In this document: positions 1 to 11,752 of the stretch, one piece after another
Layout of the letters: the number at the start of each line of letters is the position of its first letter
Numbering within the stretch: the stretch's first letter is position 1
Assembly: GCF_030247185.1 (NCBI RefSeq)
Contig: NC_080572.1
Coordinates: 42,128,896-42,192,895 of the forward strand
DNA from: Malaya genurostris
Lineage: Eukaryota > Arthropoda > Insecta > Diptera > Culicidae
Length of the DNA: 64,000 nt
Direction of reading: 5' to 3'
Position numbers and translations under genes: made by a program
The notes under the pieces: model-generated
Told to the model about the DNA's origin: nothing
Database searches by the model: none
What the model saw: only the letters and a program-made list of their open reading frames with translations

Positions 1-915
1 AGAACTCCCGCCAGAACTTCAAGACTCATTGTATGTGTCGAATGCATGCACCCTAAAGCAATTCGCAAACAACGATATTGAATTCGCTCTAATTTGATAA
101 TATGAGAGTTTGCAGCGGAACGAAAGCAAACGCATCCATATTCCATCACTGAAATCTAGGTTCAGTTATTACAGCACAATTTATGTATGATTTGAAAAGC
201 CGGAAAGCAAATTTTTGTCGACCGAGAGATGCATCCGAAGAGGTAACCCTAATTAAAAGTGAACTGTGCGAATTTACTGAAAACCTATTTGTGTTATATA
301 ATGCTTTAATCGCTCGCATGTAGCAGATAGTAGTCCAATTACTTGTTGAAAATCGTATCATAGAAACATGAGCAACATGGAATTGATGCTTTTATAATGA
401 TATGATTAACAAGATGCATCGAAACAATTTGGCTCTAGTGGCAAGCTCTCCAGTTGGACGTAGCCAGAGCCATCACACATAACCAATGGTTTTCGTTATG
501 ACAAAATGAATATTTTAACTTTAAATTAGCCAGAGTGTTTCAGCCATTTGAAAAGCATGTAGCCTATATGCCGTTCACAATGTTGCAGTCCGCACAGTGA
601 GTGCCAGACTCACGCTCTCAGCATATTGAGAATTTTTACTTTCACTCTCGTTCACCGACAGTGAGTTCCGCGTAGCTCTTGAAGCACAAAAAAAGAATCG
701 AGCGAATGTAGAGACCTCCGCATCCTAAACAAACCGTAGGGTCAACAAGTGGTCTGGCGCACCTTACTATTATTACACCATCACGTTTGTTTTTTTCTGT
801 CTTTGTTTCGCTCCGATCCAGTCCATCAATCGAATGGCAGGGTACTACTATAGCGACCTGACAGCTATTCATTTTTACCTATCTTCGTTGCATTTTGTAT
901 ACAAACTGTGAACAG
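1..915. other. Intergenic or intronic sequence, nothing recognised
   Basis: I see no gene, RNA gene or clear transposon in this stretch. Open frames are short and lack recognisable motifs. The base composition is ordinary for the window. Confidence 0.5.
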
Positions 916-1191
916 CTAATATGCAACGTCGTCAGGAGGAAATTTATCGCACCATTCTTCTAGTTCCAATTGAAACGGCCGGCATTTTTCTTCTTCATTT
1001 GTTTCGCACGGTTTATCAACTTCCGCGGGAATTTTTTCCGCAAACTTACCGAGAGACAGTTTTTTTGCACACTTGACACTACCGCGGTACAACGATGCCC
1101 TGGTAAGTAAATACAATTGCACGGTGTCACCATAGCTTTGATTTACTTCAGTGTGCATTTCACCTTCTAGCCATTTCTGGAGCAAAGTCAA
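916..1191 (-). CDS. Hypothetical short ORF or single exon, unrecognised
   Basis: This minus-strand frame of 91 codons has the look of coding sequence: mixed codons, charged residues, and a C-terminal run rich in Glu and Cys (ETNEEEKC, then EEWCDKFPPDD). The upstream end is not an ATG. A stop lies just before it, and the first ATG in frame gives about 80 residues. A CTTTGCTCCAG sequence just upstream could be a splice acceptor, so it may be the last exon of a gene or a scrap of a mobile element. I recognise no domain. A chance ORF is nearly as likely. Confidence 0.2.
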   Translation of the reverse strand: MTLLQKWLEGEMHTEVNQSYGDTVQLYLLTRASLYRGSVKCAKKLSLGKFAEKIPAEVDKPCETNEEEKCRPFQLELEEWCDKFPPDDVAY

Positions 1192-1599
1192 GTCTAGTGG
1201 CTCTCAAACAAACACCAAGTTGGTGCCTCATTCAATGCCATTTTCGCACAAATAAAGAAGAAGTGGTACTCGGTAGACCATAACTCGGCATACTGGAAGT
1301 AATGGAGATTAGGAAATCAGTGTGAGTTCACAGTACCTTTTGGAAGTAGGAACATCCGGTCATGGTCATGGAATTCGGAGCAATGTATTTACTTAAAGTA
1401 TGAAACTTAACTGCTAAACATAGAAATCTTTCTCTGGTGAACGGTGGTGACAGCTTAGAAAAATGAGGATATAGATTACTCAATCACTATCGAGTTGCAC
1501 TAATACTTTCAAATGATCAATTTGATAGCATTGTACATTTAACTAATATCACAAAGCAACAAACAAATTAATAGAGATAACTCTAATTACGACAACAAG

Positions 1600-2290
1600 C
1601 ACCCTAACACACAAAAATTTCCAGTGGTGGTATAACTAGAGACGATCGATCAAAAGTCTTCGAGCGGTAGCGACAGATCAAGCGACGAACCTGTTCATTA
1701 TTAGCGTGTTTGTTGCGCCGAACTAATCTGCCTTTGTCGGGCTACAACAGCCAACGGGCATGCACGGTGGCCAACTGTTTGCTGGATCACAGCATGAGGA
1801 GTTACACAACGCACTTCCTAAAACGTCACTAACGAAATAACAAAAACAACAACAGAAAAAAACAACCCCTCGGGGTGGCAGTTAAACGCTATAAAACTTT
1901 TATAATAACTGTGCCGACATACGAACGAGCGGACGCTAGTAACGGCGTGGTTAAATCATATATTCGAGAAATTATGCGCCTGCTGTATCGCGTGTTACAC
2001 TTCTTTACTTCTTATCATGACACGAGAAACGCCTTTCGTGCAGAGAAGGCGTCCACTTCTCGATTTACCCACAATAACATCAAGTCGTACAGCAGCAGCC
2101 TCAATCCCGAATGTGGACCACTCGTCGAGAAGTCATCAATCACAGCCCATAAAACAATCGATAATTATGTAATGGTTGCTTTTCCAATATCGACGGACGA
2201 TCGCTTCCTCGCGAAGCCGTACGGTGAAGAGACTTTTGGAACGGTGTTCCATTTCACCTTGGGCAAGGCCTTTTGTAGTGCGTAGCCATT
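1600..2290. other. Unique, somewhat CpG-richer stretch, possible regulatory DNA
   Basis: This stretch lacks the dispersed repeats seen elsewhere and has more CpG than its surroundings. A TATA-like CTATAAAACT occurs near 1889. The + strand frame at 1875-2285 is 136 codons but starts at GTG and has no recognisable motif, so I do not call it a gene. Promoter or enhancer function is only a guess. Confidence 0.18.
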
Positions 2291-2811
2291 TCGGATTGAG
2301 AGTAAGTTGAAAGCATCCATAGTTGTATGGAATGAACATGTTAACGATGTAACAAATTATTTTGGGCAGACGCCTTCTTTGGCCAAAGGTGCCATAGAAG
2401 TTCAAGGCCGTCTTAAGATCATTGTTCATCGTGGGGCATAGTTCGAATTTGAAGCCTCTTCAATTGTTTACAATCCTGAGTTATTGTTCAATAACCATTT
2501 TCGTCGGTATTTCGGTTGCATAGAAAATGAAGAAAAGCGAATTAGAGTAATCATCTACATTAAAAACCTGTTTTAATCCACCTAGTGGTGTAATGATTCC
2601 TTTCTCATGTACATATAATATTATGGTATTCTATTCAAAAAATTTCTCTTCGATTTTTGAAAGAAACCAAGTGATTGTTTATGCATAACATACAGAATAA
2701 AACAGTGCTTTGATTGCGTAAGCCATCCTTAAGAGAACGAAATGGGTTCAATATTATATGCACTTCCGGCACCGGAACCCGAGAACCGGTATAATCGAGG
2801 TCGGTTAGTCG

Positions 2812-4190
2812 GATGAAATTCAGGAATTCCGTATGGGACTGAAAGACCTTTCATTTGAATCTGAGTTTGTGGAAATCGGTCAAACCATCGCTGAGAAAAG
2901 TGAGTGAGATCCATTTTGGTATATATGACCAAAATTTCTGGTACTTCCGGAACCGGATACCGGGAATCAGGATAGCCGGAATCGGTTTGTTTAGTTGCCT
3001 ACTGATAATGACTATCGATTTGTGTAGTTTTGAGACCAGTTTAGAAAATTTTTTACGTGTTTTGTTTCGCCGGTTTAAGTGACGGTGTACAATATTGAAC
3101 ACACTTTACCGTATAATTCCGGAACCGGAAGTCGGATCAGGATGAAATTCAGGAATTCCGTATGGGACCGGGAGACCTTTCATTTGAATCTAAGTTTGTG
3201 GAAATCGGTCAAACCATCGCTGAGAAAAGTGAGTGAGATCCATTTTGGTATATATGACCAAAATTTCTGGTACTTCCGGAACCGGATACCGGGAATCAGG
3301 ATAGCCGGAATCGGCTTGTTTAGTTGCCTACTGATAATGACTATCGATTTGTGTAGTTTTGAGACCAGTTTAGAAAATTTTTTACGTTTTTTGTTTCGCC
3401 GGTTTAAGTGACGGTGTACAATATTGAACACACTTTACCCTATAATTCCGGAACCGGAAGTCGGATCAGGATGAAATTCAGGAATTCCGTATGGGACCGA
3501 AAGTCCTTTCATTTGAATCTAAGTTTGTGGAAATCGGTCAAACCATCGCTGAGAAAAGTGAGTGAGATCCATTTTTGTATATATGACCACTATTTCTGGT
3601 ACTTCCTGAACCGGATACCGGGAACCAGGATAGCCGGAATCGGTTTGTTTAGTTGCCTACTGATAATGACTATCGATTTGTGTAGTTTTGAGACCAGTTT
3701 AGAAAAAATTTCACGTTTTTTGCTTCGCCGGTTTAAGTGACGGTGTACAATATTGAACACACTTTACCCTATAACTTCGAAACCGGAAATCGGATCCGGA
3801 TGAAATTCAGGAATTCCGTATGGGACCGGGAGACCTTTCATTTGAATCTAAGTTTGTGGAAATCGGTCAAACCATCGCTGAGAAAAGTGAGTGAGATCCA
3901 TTTTGGTATATATGGCCACTATTTCTGGTACTTCCGGAACCGGATACCGGGAACCAGGATAGCCGGAATCGGTTTGTTTAGTTGCCTACTGATAATGACT
4001 ATCGATTTGTGTAGTTTTGAGACCAGTTTAGAAAAATTTTCACGTTTTTTGCTTCGCCGGTTTAAGTGACGGTGTACAATATTGAACACACTTTTCTCTA
4101 TAAATCCGGAACCGGAAGTCGGATCAGGATGAAATTCAGGAATTCCGTATGGGACCGGGAGACCTTTCATTTGAATCCTAGTTTGTCAAA
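2812..4190 (+). repeat. Tandem array, 329-bp unit, about 4.2 copies
   Basis: The phrase GATGAAATTCAGGAATTCCG recurs at 2812, 3141, 3470, 3799 and 4128, exactly 329 bp apart each time. The last unit is partial and runs into the (CA)n tract. Units differ by scattered substitutions only. Each unit contains several short near-palindromes around CCGGAACCGG. Because 329 is not a multiple of three, open frames spanning units shift at each junction, which argues against protein coding. Confidence 0.93.
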
Positions 4191-4227
4191 ATCGGTTCAG
4201 CCATCTCCGAGAAAACCTAGTGAGATT

Positions 4228-4252
4228 ATTTGACACATACACACACACACAC

Positions 4253-4327
<75 letters not shown>
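4228..4327 (+). repeat. (CA)n microsatellite
   Basis: About 100 bp of CA dinucleotide, interrupted twice near 4254-4260 by CATACATACA. It sits between the 329-bp array and the conserved right end, in the same relative position as shorter TG/CA tracts in the diverged copies at 6.18 and 38.84 kb. It therefore probably travels with the family. Confidence 0.95.
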
Positions 4328-4331
<4 letters not shown>

Positions 4332-4821
4332 TTGCTCAGCTCGATGAACTGAGTCGAATGGTATATGACACTTGGCCCTCCGGGCCAATTTTCACTAGTC
4401 GGTTTTTCAAGTGATTGCATAACCTTTCTATATGAGAAAGGCAAAAAGATGACAGTCATAGTAGCTACTCGTAACTACCTAACACAGAAGGCTTCATTAA
4501 CACCAGAAAGACCCTTACAATAAGTTACTTTTCATTTGGGGAATTCAATTCAAGGTATTCTATCCATAAATTAACATGGATTCTTGTTTAATTTTCTAGC
4601 TCACGAATTATATTTGAATGGCTTGAAACATAATTTAGTAAATTTAACAATTCGGTTAAAATGATCTGTGATTTGTTTTATTATCAGCGGATAGTTGTTA
4701 TTCGTTCCCATATCCTGTAATAATTTTACTAAAACTGTTATACTGCACCAGCAACTCAACTATTAACGTATTGATCAGTCGAATATTTAGTTTTATTTAT
4801 TTATTTTAAATTTGTCTTTGA

Positions 4822-5620
4822 TTAAAATGAAATTATCGCACAGACGTCTTTGTTCATTGTAAAATCGAATATATGATAAACACTATTGAAGTGATGAGAA
4901 CAAATATCCATAGAATTATTTTGACCGTACTGTGTGCGATGGACGTCGTTCTCCGCAATGATCTTCCAGGATTTTTTGAAATTTGAAAGCGTTGGGCGTT
5001 CGATGTTATTTGAAAGCAAGTCGAAAATAAATGTTCGTTGAAGAAAGATTTATCTGTTTTTTAGTGGTAGGTAGATTAATCAGAACGCAGGTTTTGCCAT
5101 GGAAGTCGTCCCTGGTGTTGCGTTTGATAAGTCCCAAAACTGCGTAAGTCTTTGACGAAGCTTACGACCGAGGGTGATGCCCAAATCTTTAGCAACAGAA
5201 ACGCGTTGAACTGGAACAACCACCATAGAGTATTCAAATACGATCGGGAATTGCGATTGTTGAAAAGTAATTGCAATAAATTTTTTTATATTATATTTTT
5301 TTATTTTTTTTTTATTTATAGAAAATCACACCACTCAATAACTTTGTCAAAGTCCATTTGTAAGGCATAGCAATCCACAAGGCTAGTAATGATGCGATAC
5401 ACTTTGAGATTGTCTTCATGCATTGGCGACGATAATTCTATGAACAAGTCATTCACGAACACTACAAAAAGTAGTAGTCCGAGATGGCTTCCACCTGACA
5501 CCTGATATAATGTTGAAAGGAGCAAAAAGAATAGATCGAACCCGAACTGAGGCCCTAAGATTTGTGAGATACGAAAAAATCCATCAAGCCAACCAGTCAG
5601 ATAAACCACAACGTCTTAAT
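4822..5620 (-). pseudogene. Relic of a jockey-like non-LTR reverse transcriptase
   Basis: Read on the minus strand, 5316-5609 shows a decayed RT core: a GSHLGLLLFVVFVNDL block matching the usual PQGSxLGPLLFxxFINDL region, then HEDNLKVYR where an intact element has YADDLKxY, then a DCYALQMDFDKVIEWCD block. Further along (5076-5276), frames shifted relative to the first carry the downstream block with a LGLIKRNT-like motif. At 4822-5019 lies what looks like the C-terminal tail (DICSHHFNSVYHIFDF). Changes in the catalytic YADD and several frameshifts mean it is dead. It is a 5'-truncated copy. Jockey-like affiliation is from motif memory. Confidence 0.7.
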
Positions 5621-5727
5621 ATAACTGGTTTCAATCCACCTAGTAGAGTACTCATATGCACGGCTGAATGCAAAAATTGGATAGATGCACCTCAGTTTGA
5701 AAACCCCGTTTAACTATTTCTGATGGC

Positions 5728-6019
5728 AAAAATCTGACACGGATTTTGTATTGCAAAAATCATTTGAAAACACATACTTTCCAAGAGCCGAACAAAAAAG
5801 TGTTGAATGCAGGAACCGAATAAAAACTTCACCGGTTCTTCTTGAACAAATGTTGTTATCCTGTTCTTGCATTTAAAGTTTTTTGTCGGCTGTCGCAGTG
5901 GAATGCCTCGTAAGCTTGTTCGGCTCAATTTTTATCTGGTTTTTGCATTCAAATTTTGTTTGCCGGTTCTTGGATTTTTTTTACACGATTTTTGCATTGC
6001 AAAATCCGTGTCCGGGTTT
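5728..6019. repeat. Inverted repeat / small foldback
   Basis: The left arm near 5728-5761 (with GACACGGATTTTGTATTGCA) is the reverse complement, with a few changes, of 5986-6019 (with TTGCATTGCAAAATCCGTGT). Partial complementarity continues inward (GGAACCG against CGGTTCTTGG). Overlapping + strand frames here (5867-6136, 5883-6122) are not credible genes. Confidence 0.6.
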
Positions 6020-6109
6020 TGCGCTCAATTTTTCTTTTTTGTTCTTGTATTTACAAGTACACAAACGGTTTTTCCCTTCCTATATATGCACCACCTCAAT
6101 CAGTGTGAA

Positions 6110-6370
6110 AACCGACTTTTGAACCGCGGGAACTGAGTGTCATATACCATTTGACTCAGTTCGTCGAGTACGCAAAATGCCAGTGTGTGTATGTGCGTAT
6201 GTGTGAATGTATCGTTTTTTTGCACTAACTTTTCTCGAAGATGGCTGGACCGATTTTCACAAACTTATATTAAAATGAAAGTTCTTATGGTCCCATACAA
6301 AATTCCTGAGTTTTGTTTGAATCTGATTTCCGGCTTCGGAGTTATGGGGTAAAATGTGTAAAAAAATCAA
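6110..6370 (-). repeat. Diverged copy of the 329-bp family right end
   Basis: In reverse orientation this stretch carries GTGTCATATACCATTTGACT, a TG-rich tract, and the phrase TCTCGAAGATGGCTGGACCG that matches the array unit and its right end. It is too diverged to be part of the array at 2.8-4.2 kb. Confidence 0.65.
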
Positions 6371-7259
6371 AATATGTGTACCAATTTTTATCAGAGATGA
6401 CGTGACCGACGCTTCATTTATGTGTATCTTATGAGATGTAAAATCACAAGATTTTTTCGAACTGTGTAAAGAACGATTGAATCAACAAATACATCGCAAA
6501 TAACATTAACATCAACTCAACTTTTGTTGACATGTAATAAATAGTGAAATTATTTCAACAATAAAATCAGCCAAAAATACATTTTTTATTAACCTATGTT
6601 AGATCAGAATTTTACCCCAAACCAAACAGATATAATCGTTGATGTTGACGGGAGAAATTGATCCAAAAGAAACATTTTCTAGCTTGAAATCAACAGAAAT
6701 CATATTCAAAAATCTACTGACTGTTTATTATTTCAAACAAACTCCATTTCTTGGCTTGGTTTTTACCGTTTTTGAGCATAGATTTATTTTGTCAAAACAT
6801 TCAATTTTTCAAATGACTCTATCAGCAAGTTACAGTTTTTCGTTGATTACTATCTCTTGATTGTGGAGTAATTATGAATATTTTCTTTAATTTTCCTGTT
6901 CTGACCGTAAGTCATAAGATTCGGGGATCGTCTCATACAAACAGCTCAGAGATAAACGTTGAAACGGCTTATAGTAATCAATAGAAGAGAAAGCAAATTG
7001 TGGGAACTGTCACTTGCTCGTACAGCAATATCGAGAAATATAAAAATATGAGCTAACAACATTTTATTTAAATTTTTGTATAGATTTTTCATAAATCATA
7101 TTTCAATATATATACATGATTCGTTATCTTCTACAAGTGTAATCTTCTTAAGGAAAAACTTGGTTTCATCGAGGCAAGATCATTGCACTGAAGGTCATTA
7201 GGTCGATAGACATTAACCCGAATAATCATTACACACTTGAACAGTTTTTCCCGAATAGA
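6371..7259. other. AT-rich sequence, nothing recognised
   Basis: No gene, tRNA or bounded repeat is visible. The only frame of note (6639-6860) is AT-rich with no motif. Confidence 0.5.
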
Positions 7260-8640
7260 TACTAGGCGCAGATACGAGTCGGCTTGCAAGAAAACCACTT
7301 CCACGAAACGATCGTATTCCAGAGTATGAAACCCCGTGATACATCATCGTATGATAAATTGAAGGCAATTTATTCAACGGCACTCGCGGAACACTGCACT
7401 CATCTCCCGGTCGAACGCCGGAGAGTTGCGCTCACTCTCCTGGCGGCCGGGGCTGCAAAAGTCGAGTCACGCTGTTTGGTAACGCCTGCCGGAGTTGTGA
7501 CACGATCTCGGCTGATGTTAAACCACGCGACCGGCTAATGCGACAAAACCCTCCGTCACAACAAGGAACCGAAGCAAGGCCGCGGGACAGCCGTGGCAGG
7601 AAAACTCGATACTAAAAGTATGAAACTAGTTGCCGCGACGGTCGGATGCTGCTCTTTGAATGTGATTGCACTCGAAAGAGGGGTGAAAGATTTAATATAG
7701 AGCAGCCTGCGGCCGGGTCCTAAGACCATTTTCGCACTGTCGTTGGTGCCATTCGCTAGCTTGAACTGCTGCGGACCGATTACCGACTAAGGCTTTTCCT
7801 CGCGACGGTGCTTTTGACAGTTCGCTTTTTGTGAGGGAAGCATAGCACAGAGATCACGTCACGATTACCTGTGGCGGATCGGATAGCTGCCAGCCACGCG
7901 CTAATGAGACACGATCTTTGAAAATTCCATCGATTCCATTTGCGCGAACGTGTGTGAAAAGTATTTACCTCCCTCAAAGCTGGGTGGAAGTGAGTGATAG
8001 ATTCAAAAAATTAAAGAAAATATCAGTACGAAAATACAAGTGCTCAGTGAGAGTATGTCGTGAGGTTCGACCAAACCCGGCGGAACGCAGCGTGCAGCAT
8101 CAGAGACAACAGCCCATCTCATATCGATTCGAGATCGCGAACGGTTCGGAAGCGAAAAACTTTTACTTCTCGCGCCTTCACAAGGCCGCGCAAGTGATCG
8201 AAGACGGGTTCGATTTTGACGGTTTTCTGGTGTCGTGCTCTGGAGTGTGTGCGGATAGTATTGGATAGTGCAAGCAGGAAAGTTCAGCACCGGCTATTGT
8301 GAAAGGAAAAAGGTCATAAAAAGTGTAATTTAGCACCCAGTGTGAACTAGTGCCGATTACTGCTGACATACGAAGCTCAGTGCTGAGGTCTCCAGCTTGT
8401 GGCGTGCTAGGATAATGCTCAGCTAAGTGGCTCGCGGTTAATCCCAGCAAGAGAACTCGTAAGAAAGTAGTTACTTTGATGAACGTCTCGAAAAGGGTAA
8501 GACAGCAGCGATTGTGATTGTTGTCGTGTGATTTGACAAAAGTTTTTCTGCAATTCTGCTCAAAATCATTTGCTGTGGTCAAAATTAACCGCACCTTTAG
8601 ACGGTGAGACAAACAGGAAATTTCTTCTTTCTTTTCCATG
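7260..8640 (+). promoter_or_regulatory. Candidate promoter and non-coding first exon
   Basis: This stretch is unique in the window and much richer in CG than its flanks, notably 7380-7560 and 7900-8290. It has initiator-like TCAGT sequences near 8020 and 8045. A good splice donor (AAAAGG|GTAAGA, exon end near 8496) follows a run with no long open frame of convincing quality. On the + strand this could be the 5' UTR exon of the secreted-protein gene at 28 kb, whose coding exon has a splice acceptor just upstream of its ATG. That link is inference. The overlapping minus-strand frame of 153 codons (8178-8639) has no motif and I treat it as a shadow. Confidence 0.3.
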
Positions 8641-9339
8641 AACAGCTAGCGGTGATTAAATGTATGCGGAACGGATATGACGAAAGCCCTCTTGGGCCTG
8701 TCTACTGGGGCAAACATTTTTCGTCGGCATTGAGACCGTACCGTTTCTTTTGTATGTGATGTAAACATTTCCCCGAGCTGCTGGCGATCAGTGACCATCG
8801 GTGCAGCATTACACAATGTTGATTTTGATGCTGGCACGGTGGACCACTAACCGTGATAATTGACTAATGGACTTCTCTATATGAAGACTCGGTTGTTACA
8901 CCAAAATAAACAGATAAATAGGTAGCAACAGTAGTATTTTTGGGACTGTGCGTATCATATTTGACTACATTTGACCAAAAACAGCATGCGACATACAACG
9001 GTCCATAGCTATGGAGTCGATGGGAAGAAAGTGTATCTGCACAACAATGAGCGGTAATTTTCTAATGAATGGTGCGTTAATTGGTGCTAATTTCTCACAT
9101 TATAACTTGGACGAGGAAAGCTGCGTGGGGGACGTTTAAGTTTAATCTGTGTTTAGCAGATGTGTGAACCGAACACGGAACTGGTTTCATACTGTGATAA
9201 TTATTAAATTTGGATGTTTTGCCGTAATTAATCAGAGGAAAATTTTGAATAATACATCAATGATTTCATTGATCGGAGCGTGTACTCTTTGAATAAAGTT
9301 TAATTACTTAATAGGTACTTTTTTATTTCAAGAAACGAA
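8641..9339. other. Nothing recognised
   Basis: Unremarkable sequence with no supported gene or repeat. If the 8.5 kb donor is used it would be intronic. Confidence 0.45.
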
Positions 9340-10390
9340 CTGAAACGGATTTGAGCCCAAATCAGACGATTTTTTATTTATTATTGACTCATTACACAGT
9401 AAGTTCAAATTTTAGAACCGGAAGACGGATCAAAAAGAAAAACTCTAGAACTTTATATCATAAGACATCCTTTTGTTTCTAAGTGTGTGAAAATCAGTTA
9501 AGCAATCTATAACATGTCCAAGTGAGATTCGTTTTGATGTTTTTGATCTTTATTTTCGAAGCTTTCGCAACCGGAATCCATGGATCAGTATAACCTAAAA
9601 ACGGTTTCGTATGGCCATTTACGAACACAGCCTATAAGGTGGGACAGTTTTGTGCCCTGTTTAGAAGATATTTTACGCTTTTAGGTATTGCCATTTTCGA
9701 TTTGGAGTTTGAAAACTCATCATCCTCCTATTCCAAAACCGGAAGTAGGGCTTAGTAAAATAAATCAGCGATGCTGTACGGGATCATACGTCCTTTTATT
9801 TGAATTTACGTTTGTGAAAGACAGTTTTTTTGTTGTATTTTTTCACCACCGGAGTTAAAATCGGAATTAAACTAGATTGTAGTTTAACAGTCGCCTTTGG
9901 GATTGTAAGATTTTAAACCAAGAAAATCGATTGTCATGATCGACAAACTAGAGGAATTTAGTAACCAATTTATTGGACTTCGTTACGTTACATAGTTCGT
10001 TACGTTACATGGTCACTTATGAAAAAAATGTTTTTGAAGTTGCACCCGAATAATTTTTTTGTGACATCGTAACACCATCCAGTTAAATATAAAATGGTGA
10101 AAATCGGTTCTGTGATCTTCAAGAAAAGTGAGGGACAATACATATCCCGTAATTCCGGAAGTCGGATCTAGATGAGACTCAAAAACTTTGTATGGGGCTA
10201 TAATAACCTTTCGTGTAAAAAAAAAGTTTAAAAGTTTGTTAAAATTCGAGAGAATTAAATGACATTATTTGTTACCCACACAGATATTTGCTGATCTCAA
10301 CGAATCGATTCAAATGGTAAATGACAATTGAAAATTTGAGATTCACTGCGATTACACAGGTTTTATTCATGAGAAAGATCAACATTATTT
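9340..10390 (+). repeat. Strongly diverged copy of the 329-bp family
   Basis: It shares the pattern of CCGGAA-type blocks, AAAATCGGTT phrases and the right-end block (GCTGATCTCAACGAATCGAT near 10290, then ATTCATGAGAAAGATCAA near 10365). Similarity is patchy, so the left boundary is approximate. Confidence 0.55.
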
Positions 10391-11540
10391 AAATACTGGA
10401 TCGTATTGTCATCTGTTTTCTTGGACGAGAGAAACTTTTTCCAGCGAATAGTTCACTATTGGTGCCCTCGTCCATTGATTCGGCGTCACTGTTTTTTGGA
10501 AGTTGTATTACTGCTATTTATTCAAGTATAGGATTCGCTATTAGTTAGAGCAGGCATATCTTTCTTTACTATGTTTAGAGATGATGGTTACGTTGGTGTG
10601 GGTGTTCTATCATTGTTTAATTCAGTTTCATATGCTTTCCTAAACTGTCATGTTCCGGGGTTCGTGTAAGGTTGGTGTAGAGGGTTCATTATCCTTGGGC
10701 GTTGATGTTTGTTTCTCGCAGGGCTTACCGTATTGATGAGCTTTATGCCAATATTGACATGTAGTCAGGTGAGTGTCGTATGAGAACATTAATTTTCATG
10801 GAAGCCTTGCGTATTGGTCGGAAGGCACATAAGAAGGTATAGTTAGATACCATAAGAAGGTATAGGTAATCCCACTTTACATACTCAGATTTAAATCAAA
10901 CTTTGAAATATTTTTTGATCATTTTATCATCTTTGAGTTTCTGAACGAAAATAATCATTTGAATAATAGAATATTATTCTACAGATAAAAAACAATACAC
11001 TTACAATTAGTGATCTTCCTCCTAGAATTAGACGTATTTGAGATATTTTGACATGAAATTCAAAGAACTCTGATTTATAATGAACTACCAAATAACGTCG
11101 TTTCACAGGAGCTGGAATTGTTAATACAATATACAACCACCTGTAACTTGTTTTTGTTGGGTTTAGCAAATTCAATTACTTTGTATCCTTATGGAATTGT
11201 ATGTATAAAACATTATAAATTTATTTTTTAAATTCTAGCAAATGCAATTGCTTTAAATCGAAATGAATTTGCTACTTAAGCAAAGTTGCAAGTTCCTATA
11301 TCGAAGGGCAGATTTTACAGATTATTCTTTCGCGGTGACATTGTTAATTAGATTTGCTCATTTCGAAATCGTCTTATTGCTTGCAATACTATACAGTTCT
11401 TTGATTCTGTCGTGCCGACGGTAAGCGTGTTTATTGTGTCGACTGTCTCGGACGAGGTGTAAAAGTGAACTGAAGTATAGAATTTGATGGAACTTGTTTT
11501 TCATTCAGGTGCAGTGCATTTGGCTCCTTTGGATGTATTT
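10391..11540. other. AT-rich sequence, nothing recognised
   Basis: No supported gene, RNA gene or bounded repeat. A minus-strand frame at 10927-11175 has no recognisable motif. Near 11545-11645 a short stretch (ACGTTTCGCATTCAGCTCAT, later AAGCAGACGTAAAG) resembles 48940-49030 and so marks another dispersed repeat. Confidence 0.4.
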
Positions 11541-11752
11541 TTTTTTTATTTGTTCTACGTTTCGCATTCAGCTCATCAGTGCATTAGCAAATGATGATGA
11601 ACTGTTAATGCCACCTCACGGATCAACATAATCCTCTAAGCAGACGTAAAGTATTTGCTATTTTAAAATCACTTAGTTGCACCGAAATGCATGGTCTATC
11701 CTGGCGTGCCGAAAATACAAGTCCTTTGGAAATGTTGTCAGGATGGTTTGGA

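Larger units (their letters stand above)
2574..4445 (+). repeat. Composite dispersed repeat holding a 329-bp tandem array
   Basis: The element seems to run from a left end containing ATCCACCTAGTGGTG plus CCTTTCTCAT (about 2574-2610) to a right end containing CCTTTCTATATGAGAAAGGC (about 4423-4442). Between them lie the tandem array, a (CA)n tract, and a conserved block whose core reads CTCGATGAACTGAGTCGAAT (near 4339). The same terminal block recurs in diverged copies near 6.1, 10.3, 12.6, 38.8, 41.2 and 63.1 kb. It is therefore a mobile or amplified family rather than a local oddity. No coding function is apparent. The family name is not recognised. Confidence 0.7.

Noticed and set aside
1875..2285. 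136-codon + strand frame
   Set aside because: It starts at GTG with no upstream ATG support and no motif. Chance open frame.
3079..4069. Repeated 110-codon + strand frames, each overlapping the next by GTGA
   Set aside because: They start at GTG, arise from the 329-bp tandem unit, and 329 is not divisible by three. The opposite strand is also open. The frames follow from the repeat, not from coding.
2812..4190. CRISPR-like array
   Set aside because: Units are 329 bp without unique spacers, in a plainly eukaryotic context.
4197..4459. Frames rich in Cys-Val or Thr-His dipeptides
   Set aside because: They are translations of the (CA)n microsatellite.
5867..6136. Hydrophobic + strand frames as a membrane protein
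   Set aside because: The Phe/Leu-rich frames come from T-rich inverted-repeat sequence, overlap in two phases, and have no supporting start or neighbours.
8178..8639. 153-codon minus-strand frame
   Set aside because: No domain is recognised, it overlaps the promoter-like block on the other strand, and it reads like non-coding leader sequence.
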